Assembly (NCBI RefSeq): GCF_052857255.1
Contig: NC_135498.1
Coordinates: 88,950,257 to 89,014,256, forward strand
DNA: 64,000 nt
Direction: 5' to 3'
Origin: Amblyomma americanum
Lineage: Eukaryota; Arthropoda; Arachnida; Ixodida; Ixodidae
Part shown: positions 47,898 through 58,158 of the stretch, one piece after another
How the letters are laid out: each line of letters opens with the position of its first letter
Numbering within the stretch: the stretch's first letter is position 1
Program-made: the position numbers and the translations under genes
Notes under the pieces: generated by a model
Databases searched by the model: none
Told to the model about the DNA's origin: nothing
What the model saw: the letters and a program-made list of their open reading frames with translations, nothing else

Positions 47898-49394
47898 AGG
47901 CGCCATTTCTTGCAAGGGCTGCAGATTTTTGGTATCGAGAAATAATTGCAGCAGCCTCGAAACGCAGCGGACATTTTATTTCAGAAGCTAAATATACCGC
48001 ATTTGAGCTCTGCACTTGCTGATGATAATCATTGCTTAACCTTCGTGGCTATTGCTACAAAGCACCGAGAGGAAACCATCAAGTATTGTTATCCTTGGTG
48101 GCTTCCAATCTTACGTACTGTATTAATTAAGATTAGCTGAATTAATTCTTCGGGTAAAATACTTTTCTTTCCTCCGATGAACGCAGTTAGAAATATGTTA
48201 ATCGGAGGAGGACATTAAAGAAACTGAGCCCAAGGCTCGTACCAAGGCTATGCCGGAGCCGAGTGAAGCCGAGCACTAGATGGAGAATAGGAATGATAGA
48301 GAAATAAGTATAGTTAATGCATGCGTTGCATGGGTGTAGGATATGTTCGGTGTCTGCCCTGATCTCCGGGGAGCTGAGAAAAATGTATTACAGCATCGAA
48401 GGCACACAGCAATACAGAACTTGTCACCTATCGGAGCAACATTCTGTACGACATCGTCGCAACTTGTCAGTGAGATTTATAAAAGAAAACTGACAAAATT
48501 TGTCAGTAAGAATAAATTCACATATATAGTAATGAGCGCTTCCACAATTACAGTCGACCCATTCAAGCAAAGTGAGATACCCACTCGGCAGGTGCTTGCA
48601 AAAAAGGCGACTTCCTCTAAACCTCAGAAGTCGAGTACCATGTAGTAATACAAAACGGAGTAAAGCCGTGAGTTCTATGGAGCCTTAACCATAACCGAAT
48701 GGGACAAACAATGGTTAGCCTTCACGTTGATTCGGCTTTCGGGTAACAAAATGGCGCATCTGTTCTGCCTTGGCTGCGTTATTCTTAAGGGAATGTGCTG
48801 AGTGCGTTTTAACAAATATTTTTCGACATCCTGTGGCACATTTACTTTCGCTTGTTTTTTCGCTCTTTCGACAAATCCACTTTTTTATTACATTTTGCAC
48901 ACATGCACTTGAGCCTTGGTGATTCAATGTTTATGTTCCTCGTTTAATATGCTTATTATTATCCCGTAGAAAACGCTTTGGCACCTTCTTCAGATGTGAC
49001 AAAAACTTTCTTTTGCCAGCGTTTGTGGTAACGAAAACTAATTCTTTAAGTCAGGCGGCCCACATCAAAGCCCGCAAAGATACTTGCAGCCGGAGCCTAA
49101 CAGTTCTTTCTTTTGTAACCATTCTCTAGGCTGCGGATCTGTGTGCTCTCAGAAAAATGCAATAGCCTCCTACACTTCTCAGACAGTGATGAATGTTTGC
49201 GTTGGAATAAAAAATTGAATAGAAATAAAAAAAATATCTTTTAGGCAGGCGTGAGAAAAAAGTTAAGTATTTCGCCGCTGCAAAAAGGAACATGATCTAC
49301 ATGAAGCAGCGAACTGCAAGACTACTCGCAATGCCCATATTGGTACATACTTGTGCAGACTTTCATTACGTGGGAGGACCTTGGTAGCCTTTAA

Positions 49395-49926
49395 AGGGAC
49401 ACTGAGGAGAACCCTATCAAAATTTTTTTGTTAGCAATATCTGATAGTTCGGCATTTCATGGCTTTGTTGACACTTGTCCGGGAGCGAAATATGCATTTA
49501 TTTCAAAGAAATTTGGATTCGAAGTTGAAAAATGTTTTCCCGCCGCTCCGATTCAAACTCGAGAACTCTTATGACGACACGGAGAGCTCTTATGACGACA
49601 CAGGACGGAGTGACGTGAAACGCGACGTAAACGGAGACTCCGCGATTTCTGACGGCTAGCGGTGCGGTGCGCAACCTGCCTTTGCAAGCCTCAGAGATTC
49701 GTGACATCCATGAAGTAAGGAAAATTCCTCCATGGTGGCGCCTCTTGTCCTAGGAAGTCATCACGCTTGTACTTGCGAGATTGCCCTGTGGCGGCGATAC
49801 CTGTATTTTGGTTCTTGCTATTTTCTACATTACAAGAGCTTTGTTTTCAGGAAGAGTGGCGTTTTTGTGATCAGGAGCTGGTATTCTATGGATACAAGCC
49901 AACTTCAATTTCTCCTCAGTGTCCCT
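49395..49926. mobile_element. TTAA-flanked MITE with 17-bp terminal inverted repeats
   Basis: Perfect inverted ends agggacactgaggagaa at 49395-49411 and 49910-49926, each bordered by TTAA (49391-49394 and 49927-49930). The TTAA target is typical of piggyBac-like elements, which I infer as the source of mobility. There is no transposase. A short internal tandem (cttatgacgacac twice near 49570-49600) is present. The element is absent at the matching sites in A and B. Confidence 0.85.
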
Positions 49927-50655
49927 TTAAGGCCGCAGTGCTGATGCATTTTTAAAAACTTTATAAGAGGCACGTGCGCGTGATATTGTATGCGGGGTCT
50001 GACGAAGGTCTACTAGGATTTCACCTGCATTTGCTTGTTTAATGGAGGCTGTGCATGGTGTGACTCCTGTCTCTTCCGGTTATAGTTAAAAGATGAAGGT
50101 ATACAAAGCCAAAATGGTTCGTTGTAGTGACCGTTGTTGCAGCTGGGCCAATATCGCGTCTTAACCTGCTGGCAGTGACGTCAAGATGTTTTCTCGGAAA
50201 AAGCTACACGCTGGAGATGTAGAATTCTGCAGGAGCGAGCAAAAAAGCAACAGCTATGGTGCTATTGCGATTGTTGCGGCTTCCGAAAGCAATTCTATTG
50301 TTCTTGTCATCCACTTGCTATGACTGATCTTACGTACAGGCTGCTGTGCCACGCCGGCACACGTTTACGTGCAGCTGTTGGAAACTCGCCTCTTTCATAA
50401 ACTCGCCTCTTTTATATCTTTCCACAGTCTTTATCTGCCCAAAGGGTTTTGGGTTCTTTTTGTTCCGCGCACTTCGTAACGGATCCGAAATAGCGCCCAC
50501 AATGTAGGTTTCTATTTGACACATCACCTTTCACGAGGTGACTTTTTCGAGTTGTAGCTTCACTTATTCGCACTCGACTGGAGCATCGATTCAGCAACAA
50601 TGCTAGGAAATTTTAGGTATGTTATTTTTATTTAGCTGTTGCTATGGCGTATATG

Positions 50656-50665
50656 TATATTTAAG
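50656..50665 (+). promoter_or_regulatory. Putative TATA box of the evasin-like gene
   Basis: tatatttaag, 60 bp upstream of the start codon. A transcription start about 30 bp further (near 50686) would leave a 5' UTR of about 30 nt. The same site is a long (TA)n tract in copies A and B. Confidence 0.55.
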
Positions 50666-50715
50666 GGACACACCTTCCGACGAGCATAGTGCACCGGTAC
50701 GAGTACTAGGCCAGC

Positions 50716-50764
50716 ATGGATGCAGGAGCCGTCGGCTATTTTTTAGTCTTATTTGTACTGTGCG
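50716..50764 (+). other. Evasin-like exon 1 (signal peptide)
   Basis: ATG at 50716; 16 codons plus one base, ending ctgtgcg|gtaagt. Encodes the hydrophobic core. The start is supported by the conserved gcATGGAT context in copies A and B. Confidence 0.8.
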
Positions 50765-53700
50765 GTAAGTTCCAACTGGTATTCGTATGAGCTTTAGCTC
50801 TATCTCCTTACATTTGCTCGTTTCGCGTCGGTTTCTCTGTCCGCTCTCAGATTTCAAGATGGCGACTAAATCACGCCATCATTGCCGTAACACAGCATAT
50901 ATCTAAACGTTGCGTAACACCTTAACTCAGGAAATCTCAGGTCAGCAAAATCCGACACCCCACCACGTGACCGCGCGTGCACGCAGTAGCCGGGCCTGCA
51001 CGGAGGCCTGACTACAGCCTAAACTGGCGTTCCATTATAAATGTACCGTCTGAGCGGGTCCTGCTTACGACATCTGCTTGTTTGCATGGGTGCGGTGCGT
51101 AAGGCTAAAACGAAAAAATGACCAAAGTAGAACAGTGGACTACCCTGCGGAGGGTCAGCTGTAAAATACCGCGTGCGGCATGCGCATGTCATGCTTATCG
51201 CTCCAAGTCATAGTTGACTCCGTTTCGTTTTTAAATTTAAATACCGATATTGAGCAATTAAAAAGAAACAATGAGATATATGCATGATCTTGCCTTGGCT
51301 CGACGACTGATCTCTTGTATCGTGTATATAGAAGTGCGAAATTATCTTCAAAGCGACGGTAACCATTTGGATGACACGGTGGCTTTCGTCAGCTGCGTCA
51401 CATGATTGGGGATGAGTAAACGTTTTAAACAATCTGTCCGTAATACGCACACAGCCCTTGATATCTGCCGCGAGCTTTCTTGTCGTTAGCAGGCAGTAAT
51501 TGGCCTAAACAAGCTTTCTTCCGTGGGTCTGGCGTACTCCATCCTTGTTGATGATATGATGGAGAAATAGGAGCGTCTCAGAGGCGAAGCCGCACTTGTC
51601 TCCGTTTAGAGCGAGTATAGAATTGATGGCATCAAATGAAGCCTGCAGCCTCTGCAGTTGGTCGTCACAGTGCCGAGCGCAATAACGGTATCTAGCAGAC
51701 CGGGCAAATATCGCACTTTAATTCCGATTACGCAGTGTGTATAACTCGCTGAAACACACCCAACAGTTCTGGAACCATTTATGAGCGCAATCTTTTAATA
51801 AGGTGCAAAAAGTTCACTACAACAATCAACATATCCGTTGATCAACCGACAGCAGACTCGCATTTGTTTTCTATTAACGGTTTTGTGATCGTCAGAAGCG
51901 TTCTCTGTTGATTTTCTATGGCAGTCTTAATTGTTCGATGCGATCGACGGATACGCTTTAAAAGAAGGATTTTGGTGCAGATCAGAATAATGAACCATTA
52001 CCTTCAATATTTTCGTAAACGTATTTTACAGTTCTTTAGGTTTCAGCATTTTTTTTTTCGAGAATGTTGGACATGTGTTGCTGATGCTGTGCTAAGTTGA
52101 ACAGCCATAACCTGAAACTCGAATAAACTGTCCTGCGTTAGGGAGCTGGTGTTGCTAGGGCTGCTTCCGTGAACTTGGATTCCCCAGCAGCCGCTCACAA
52201 TATCCGTCCACATTAAATAATTGCTGTTGTCGTCGGTCCAATGAAACGTGTCGCCGCTGCGCGAAAGCTGCTAAATCTACAGCAATCGACATAAAACGGA
52301 GTATTGCAGTCCGGGAGCTCCTCGATGGCTCGATGATGCATTCGCAGGTCATTCCTTCAACTTGGTCATGGATGATTTGGCGCCCTCGCGCCGACACCCA
52401 GCAGCGGCTTTAGTTTGGAGGTCGGCGGCGACCGTCGGTTTCGGGAGGTGTGCGCGCTAAAAGCGCCCTTACGCAGCACCTCAATTGAATATCATGGTAG
52501 TGAGCATAGGCAGGATGGTAAGAGCAAAAAAAGCCCGCTGACGAGGAACACGTACGATGTATTGCGAGAACTTCAGCCAACGAACAGAAAAGAACTTGGC
52601 ATGTGTACTATGTAGACCTCGTGATAAAAACGTACGTCCATTGCTTTAGGCTGCTCTGAGTTCAAAAGCGCCGATTAGGTTGCGAGATCAGGCGCCTAAA
52701 TTAGCTACAGTCCTCTCGAACATGGTGTAACGATCCCGCTTGTTCACAATGTTCGCAGAGCGGTCTGGAAATTCATCGCCCACCGGAGACATCGGGATCG
52801 GACGAAGGGCCAGCGGGGATAAACTAACTAAAGCAAATACAAACACATCAAGCTTCTTGGTAATATACCACCCGGGTGTTTTGAGGGAAAACCACCAATT
52901 GTTTTACAGTGCAGCTTTTAAGCTCCCATTCTTTTAACTGTAGGAGGACAAGGAGGAAAGCGTAGCATGAAGTTAAAGGAGTGACAGCAGGGTTGAGAAC
53001 GTGAGAGGTCTGTTGTTGGTGGCAAGGTGCAGTGACATTGGAGGAGAGAGAAACAGAGCATGCGGGTCTTGTGGCGAGGATGACTTTGTTGTAATTTCAG
53101 TTTTTAAATTCTCAAGTTTAACATCACAAAGCGACACGTGGGCTATAGGTAACGCCTTAGTGGACGGCTCAGGATTATTTAACGCGCACTAACATCGCTC
53201 TGCACACAGGCGTATTTCTGCGTTTCGTCGGCATCGGAACGCGGACACCGCGGCCGGGATTGAACCCTGGTCCACCGGCTCACCAGCCGAGCGCCGTAAC
53301 CACGGAGCCACCGCAGCGCCACCGCGGCGGACAGATGCGATTCTTGGAGCCTTAGGAGGGAAGGGGGGAGGAGAGTGGGGCGAGATAGGAAGTAAGAAAA
53401 CAAAGTAATAATGCTAACATAATGAAAGGTAGCCAAAGTTCAATAGTGAGGTTTTGTTAATTTGTTGTCTGTTTCGGCAGATTGAACGTTCTGCACAGTT
53501 CCTGAACATGTGTTAGTTGGGTGCATAGGGCATATCCTTCTGTCGGACCTTGTATTTTACACTGCAAAATAAAAGCCAAGACACTTTGCGTGCAAACGCT
53601 ACTGACTCGGAAATACACATTTGCGTTCCTAAGTGCGGCTATATGCCCCGTGGCAGGAGGCGGAGGAGGAGAACTTTAATGGAATAAAAGAGGGCCCCGT

Positions 53701-56700
53701 GGCGGGAATCATAAGTACAGCCGAGTGTCACCAGCTGGCTTTGTACAAGTTTGTGAGCATGCACAATTTGGGGCGGTGTAAGGTTACTGCTCGCTGTTAA
53801 TGAAGGCATATGATGAATTAAAAATGTGATCATTTTGCCAATAAGCAAAAAGTTCTTGAAGTTGTATACCTGAGGCCATAAAGCTAAAATAAAGTACAGA
53901 ATATCGCCTTCAAGGCAATGTTGAAGCACGTGCCGTTATTTTCACAGCGTCGTGACTTATGCTTTACTCAGTTGGATACTTAACGTGATCTACACCACTC
54001 TTACAATGTCAGCCTTTTGAAGATTCGTTCGCAAGAAATAAGTCCGCTTAGTGGTCGCCAACCCTAACAAAAAGCTGCGACATTTGAATGTACGCGATTT
54101 TGCACAATGTCCCCTAAAGTAAACACAACGTAAGTGTCCTACTTGCATGGATACTAGAATGGAGATCGAAGGCTGAGGGAATTATGTAGGTAAACGCTTC
54201 TTACTAAATTTGTTTTATTAATCAAATATGATTTTTCATTACTAGTAATGCATTGTCCACTGGTTGTTATTTATTGGCAGAATACCATGTGCTGGCCACT
54301 AACGACGTATACGACAAGAGAGGTAAGTGCTGCCAAAAATGAAAAGAATGAAAGGAAGAAAGATTGCTTATATCTTCTCGCCACCCCGAGATTTGATTTG
54401 CGGCTGCATGTCCAATTCTTTTTCTCAACCACTTCCTGTGTATCACTTTGCTCTAATAGCCTAAGTTATACGGAAACTACCTCCAGGATACCAAATGAAT
54501 TTTGCCTGAGGAGACGAGTCAAACAATTAATTAATTAATCAATCAATCAATTGATGAAAACATTGATGATGCCTTGCGACACAGTAGAGCTGTGTTGATG
54601 CTCTGGAAGCGCACATACGCATCAACCGTAACGCGAGAAGCAAATGAAGACATGAAAAAACAGGACGGAGCTGAGGCAATCCAGGCGGAATAAAAACAAA
54701 TAGTTGCTTTTAATAATAATAATAATAGTAATGATTGGTTTTTTGGGGAAATGAAATGGCGCAGTATCTGTCTCGTATAGCGTTGGACACCTGAACCGCG
54801 CCGTAAGGGAAGGGATAAAGGAGGGAGTGAAAGAAGAAAGGAAGAAGAGGTGCCGTAGTGGAGTGCTCCGGAGTAATTTCGACCACCTGGGGATCTTGAA
54901 CTTGCACTGACATCGCACAGCCCACGAGCGCCTTAGCGTTTTGCCTCCATAAAAAAGCAGCCGCCGCGGTCGGGTTCGAACCCGGGAACTCCGGATCTGT
55001 ACCTTCCGGATGCATTTCCGATATTGTGCTCAGATCAATTACAAGCGGCGAGACTAAGAACTGCTAAGAACGAATGTGTTTGGTCGCAGTAATGTTTGCA
55101 CCTCCTGAGCGTTTTTTGTTGGTATATATTGTAACTCCCGCCCGTTCTTTCTGTGTTTTATTCTTTCCGTTTTTATTCTCAGAGCCGTGCCTTATTCCTG
55201 GTCTGAAGACAACGAAAGGCCCCGTATGTCATAACTCCTGGTCTTCGATTGAACAGATGCGGCAGGCTGAGAGTTTAATTATTAGCCATGTAGAGATTTT
55301 TCACTGATTAGTTTTAGGACATCGGTGCGGGCCACAAAGAACAATAAGAACCGAATGAATATTTAAAGGTTAATGCTGCAGCCTGTTATTTAAAATACAT
55401 GGAAATTGGCAGTTGAACTTAAATGTATGCTTTACTTCTTAATAAAGAACTGGACAGACACCGATATCAGAATACAAAGACGATACGAAACCCCGCATGT
55501 ACCGCGTTGTACTTTTTGCTTGCACCCTGACGCGTCTCTTTATCCATATATTCCCTAATTTCGAATGGCGAGTACGTGTATCCTTCGAAGTTTTTCTTGT
55601 AGTGGCTTAAATATGAATGCACTTGAGGGCAAGAATTTCGTTACACGCCTAAACCTGTAGTTTAGAACAACTTCTTGCTGGTAGAGTTGGTGCATGGCTA
55701 ATGTTAAGAATGATTGGCGCTCAGCGGAAAGACGAACACAGGAAAGCGATGAAGATGGAGAGAGTGCTTTGGGCTCATTCCGCCTTCATTGGCTTTCTGT
55801 GTTCTTTTATGTGCGCCCAACTCGTTTTATTGATAGCCTAAACAGGCATTAAAAATTAGTGCGGGCCCTTAATTCATTTTGCCTCTTGCTTCTATAAAAA
55901 ACACATGTATTGCGGCCATTTGCACATCACCCACAACATGACTTAATTCCACTTTACAAGAGACCGATTACTTTTTGCTCTTCAGGCACATGAGAATACC
56001 CTATTTTGAGTTCAGCACCTTTAATACGAGTTCTCTTACGTGTAGCTTAACAGTGGTTGCAAGATTGAATGCATCGACGGAAGCACAAAGAGCCTGAAAA
56101 ATGGAAGAAAATGTCTCGTAAGTGCCTTTTTTTAAAATAGTGCAGTTCAGCATAAAGAAAACATCGGCCAATTCTTTTGAACTGATAACATGAGAGTTAG
56201 CTACAAATGAGAAGCACTTAGACTGATATTAGGATTCAACCATTCTTGACTTTACAAAATAGAGAATTCTAAGGCTGAGCACGTTTCCAACTTTTTTATT
56301 GCCCAAAAGTACAGAAATGGGTGGTTGTGAAGCAATATAGAATATAGACCGGTTACAAATTTACCGCATTTAGGTTAAGCAATTTCGTTGTTGTGTCTAA
56401 CAAATAATCAAAATTTGCAAGACAGCTTGGATAAACGAAGTAAATTACGCCGACAGGAAAAGCTAAAGGAAATTCTGTGCTTTTAGCAAACCATGGAGGG
56501 CATGCTACGACAAGCGCCGCATTCTTCAAAGCCGCTGGTGATTTTAATGGCCTGTTTTTAATTTCGAACGAACGTTCTCGTTCGTTTTTATTTTATTTGC
56601 ATGCAGACCGTTCTTGAAAGTGACCTCTTTGTCTAAAATCTCGAAGCGCGTCAGTAAGCCGCACTGGTTGTAGGGGCTGGTACAGCTGCTTCTCTCACCA

Positions 56701-57350
56701 CGGGGTGTTCTTGTGATCCCACTTTGGTTAAAGGACCCCCGAGTGGTGGGCACGACGCAGTAGTGTCTTTAGGACCGTCATAAAGAAATGCAACCGCCTC
56801 AGACGGCTCCAACCTGTGAAACTTTACGGGAGCGGAATCTAAAAGAAAGGCTCAAGCAAACTAGATGGTTTGGGCCGCCGCCGTAGTAGCTTATTTGATA
56901 GATCAACGTAGGGCGACATGTGGAGATTGTGGGTTCGGATCAAACTGCCAACATCTAGTCTTCCCTTTTGTTGTATTTTTCTTTAAACATGTTTGATCTA
57001 AAAATGATTACACTCTTAATTTCTCATACTGTCAACACTTAACAATAATTACAAAAACATTCCGGCATGTTTCCCGTCGTGTCAAAAACTCATCTTGACA
57101 TATTTCATACGAACGCATTCTGAAAATTCGTTTGCTTGAAAATGTTTTGTGTATAACACCTGATTTTTCATTTCCTAACATAGCGTTTTCGTTTCAGGAT
57201 ATTCCACTTGACGTGATTAAGAGGATGCCAAACTATTTTAAATTCTACTGCCCTCTTGGTAGATGTAAGAGCGGAGTCTGTAAGAGGAACAACAGAATTG
57301 TGGTGTGCCAGAAATTTCCAGTATACTGGATAACTCCTCCTGGCCGCTGA
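50716..57350 (+). CDS. Class A (C8) evasin-like secreted protein, five exons
   Basis: Predicted exons 50716-50764, 54281-54322, 55183-55223, 56046-56117 and 57198-57350 (357 nt, 118 residues plus stop). All introns are GT-AG; donors are gtaagt, gtaagt, gtatgt and gtaagt, and phases 1, 1, 0, 0 join without a break. The N-terminus has a hydrophobic run (GYFLVLFVLC) and a plausible cleavage site after VLA at about residue 22. The mature part has eight cysteines spaced x15, x3, x13, x18, x4, x4, x8. Class A evasins, as I recall the published spacing, require 14-17, 3, 11-16, 17-20, 4, 4, 8. Known members are tick salivary proteins that bind host CC chemokines and reduce leukocyte recruitment; that role is inferred here. 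An acidic/Tyr N-terminal stretch (NDVYDKRE) precedes Cys1. No N-x-S/T sequon is seen, unusual for this family. Exon borders are predicted by eye and need transcript support. Confidence 0.82.
51480..51715 (-). pseudogene. Ty3/gypsy RT remnant in intron 1
   Basis: Minus strand: DDQLQRLQASFDAINSILAL followed by KCGFASETLLFLHHIINKDG and VRQTHGRK. This matches the gypsy RT region after YxDD (family form: ...LN-KC-F...FLGH-I--DG). Short, with the catalytic box not preserved. Confidence 0.6.
51720..53165. other. Unassigned intron 1 DNA
   Basis: No domain or repeat is recognised. Small ORFs (for example the minus-strand 80-codon frame at 52155-52397) have no identifiable family. 52920-53160 is also featureless. 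Confidence 0.3.
53170..53332 (-). mobile_element. SINE head fragment in intron 1
   Basis: Minus strand: ggtggctccgtggttacggc head, box B relative gggttcaatccc, then the body up to cgcgttaa, diverged from the Ruka-like consensus. The 3' half is absent. It may be a separate subfamily. Confidence 0.65.
53650..53930 (-). pseudogene. Possible LINE 3'-end fragment
   Basis: Minus strand: a 96-codon frame ends near a ttctcctcctccgcctcc stretch like the (CCT)n tails of the other LINEs. No domain is recognisable, so the assignment rests on the tail only. The flanks up to 54280 are unassigned. Confidence 0.3.
54281..54322 (+). other. Evasin-like exon 2
   Basis: 42 nt between ttattggcag and gtaagt, phase 1 to 1. 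Encodes the end of the signal peptide and an acidic N-terminal piece with two tyrosines. The polypyrimidine tract is weak, so this is the least certain exon; skipping it would keep the frame. Confidence 0.65.
54713..55003 (-). mobile_element. Ruka-like SINE in intron 2
   Basis: Antisense SINE with an aataataataatagtaat tail side and a head cut at gaactccggatc (box B gggttcgaacccgg retained). It sits between exons 2 and 3 of the evasin-like gene and does not touch the splice sites. Confidence 0.88.
55183..55223 (+). other. Evasin-like exon 3 (Cys1)
   Basis: Strong acceptor (ctttccgtttttattctcag), 41 nt, donor gtatgt. Encodes EPC followed by 11 residues, phase 1 to 0. Reading through the donor would give a stop 28 codons on. 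Confidence 0.75.
55230..56045. other. Intron 3, no other feature seen
   Basis: AT-rich, no repeat recognised. It contains an unused strong acceptor-like site (tttttgctcttcag at 55985) whose three frames all meet stops before the exon 4 donor. Confidence 0.4.
56046..56117 (+). other. Evasin-like exon 4 (Cys2-Cys4)
   Basis: Acceptor ttctcttacgtgtag, 72 nt, donor gtaagt, phase 0 to 0. Encodes GCKIEC (C-x3-C) and, 13 residues later, KCL with Cys4 next to the exon end. Confidence 0.75.
56878..57020 (+). mobile_element. Decayed SINE-2 in intron 4
   Basis: A tRNA-like head (gtagcttatttgatagatca, box B tgggttcggatca) followed by a diverged SINE-2 body (ctgccaacat ... ttttctttaaac). It matches the minus-strand reading of 42306-42560. 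Confidence 0.5.
57198..57350 (+). other. Evasin-like exon 5 (Cys5-Cys8) and stop
   Basis: Acceptor gcgttttcgtttcag; 50 codons and TGA. Contains FYCPLGRCKSGVC and, after eight residues, the last Cys, then a 13-residue tail (QKFPVYWITPPGR). This C-x4-C-x4-C-x8-C end is the most diagnostic part of the family pattern. Confidence 0.85.
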
Positions 57351-57454
57351 GCCAGAGGTTTCTTTTTCATTGCGCAATTTTCTGCTGTCTTTAGCTATTT
57401 GCGCTAAAAGATATCCATCGAGGCTTCTCTTACTTCGGTTGGCATTAAGTCTAC

Positions 57455-57470
57455 AATAAATGAAAATAAA
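57455..57470 (+). terminator. Two AATAAA polyadenylation signals
   Basis: aataaa at 57455-57460 and 57465-57470, about 105 nt after the evasin-like stop codon. Suitable for 3' end formation of that gene. 57471-57830 holds no other feature. Confidence 0.6.
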
Positions 57471-57839
57471 ATTGAGCTCCGGAAGAAATTGTCCTGTTTC
57501 CTTACTGTATGGCTTGAAGCGGATTTTTATAGGTATCGCGTTTACGTGCGGGTCTAAGAAATGGCAGGCATAAAAAATTTTGGAAAGCCTCAAAATGAGC
57601 ACAAACAGAAGAAATAAAACTGGTGTGCATGGCAAGTAATGTTAGCAAACATGAAACAAAAATTCTTGGCATGCAGACACTTAATACGCAGTAATTACTG
57701 AAGTGTTTCAATTCTGATTAGAATTGATAAAACTGTTTACATGAAACCAACTGCTGTTTGCAGTTTTTCTCCTAAGTGGTTGTGTAAACAGCGCTGACAA
57801 AATTTTTTTAAGAAGACGAAGTTTCTGCAGAAGTTTTTG

Positions 57840-57960
57840 GGGGCCACTAATAAGGAAGATAAGGAAGAAGAATAAGAAAAAGAAGAAGGCTTTGACGAAG
57901 AAGAAGCAAGAAGCAAGAATATTACTTGAGGAGAAGAAGAAGAAGCAAGAAGCAAGTGAG
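57840..57960. repeat. AAG-rich tract at the LINE 5' boundary
   Basis: Imperfect gaagaa repeats. The segment attacttgaggagaagaag within it (57917) recurs at 63450 at the start of the second LINE copy, marking the likely 5' end of the element. Confidence 0.6.
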
Positions 57961-58158
57961 AAGCAGAAGAACTGAGACTCGCATAAGGGCTGCTGACGTG
58001 TTCTTGCTGGTGCTTGGCTTCGAGCTCAACTGTGGTGTCCTGGTGGTGCCTACGTGGTCACCTCTGGTGAGGCCGTTCTGCGTGGGGGATTTGGCCAGGT
58101 CTCAGGTTAGGTCTGTAGGCCAGGTTAATGTGCATTTGAGGGTGCGTTTGGCTCAGGT

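Larger units (their letters stand above)
47898..50790 (+). repeat. Copy C: older paralogue of the 3' end of A/B
   Basis: Aligns with 13835-16530 and with 33402-35550 through many shared blocks, at clearly lower identity than A to B. It contains a TTAA-flanked element (49395-49926) absent from A and B. It leads directly into the intact evasin-like gene, so A and B look like amplified copies of a related gene's 5' region. Confidence 0.8.

Noticed and set aside
55074..55307. 77-codon frame taken as a stand-alone small gene
   Set aside because: Its first half is intron pyrimidine-rich DNA; only 55183-55223 fits the splice and cysteine pattern. It is better explained as exon 3 read through into introns.
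55986..56117. Alternative evasin exon 4 starting at the strong acceptor at 55985
   Set aside because: All three frames from that acceptor meet stops before the gtaagt donor, whereas the acceptor at 56045 gives an open, phase-compatible exon with the expected cysteines.
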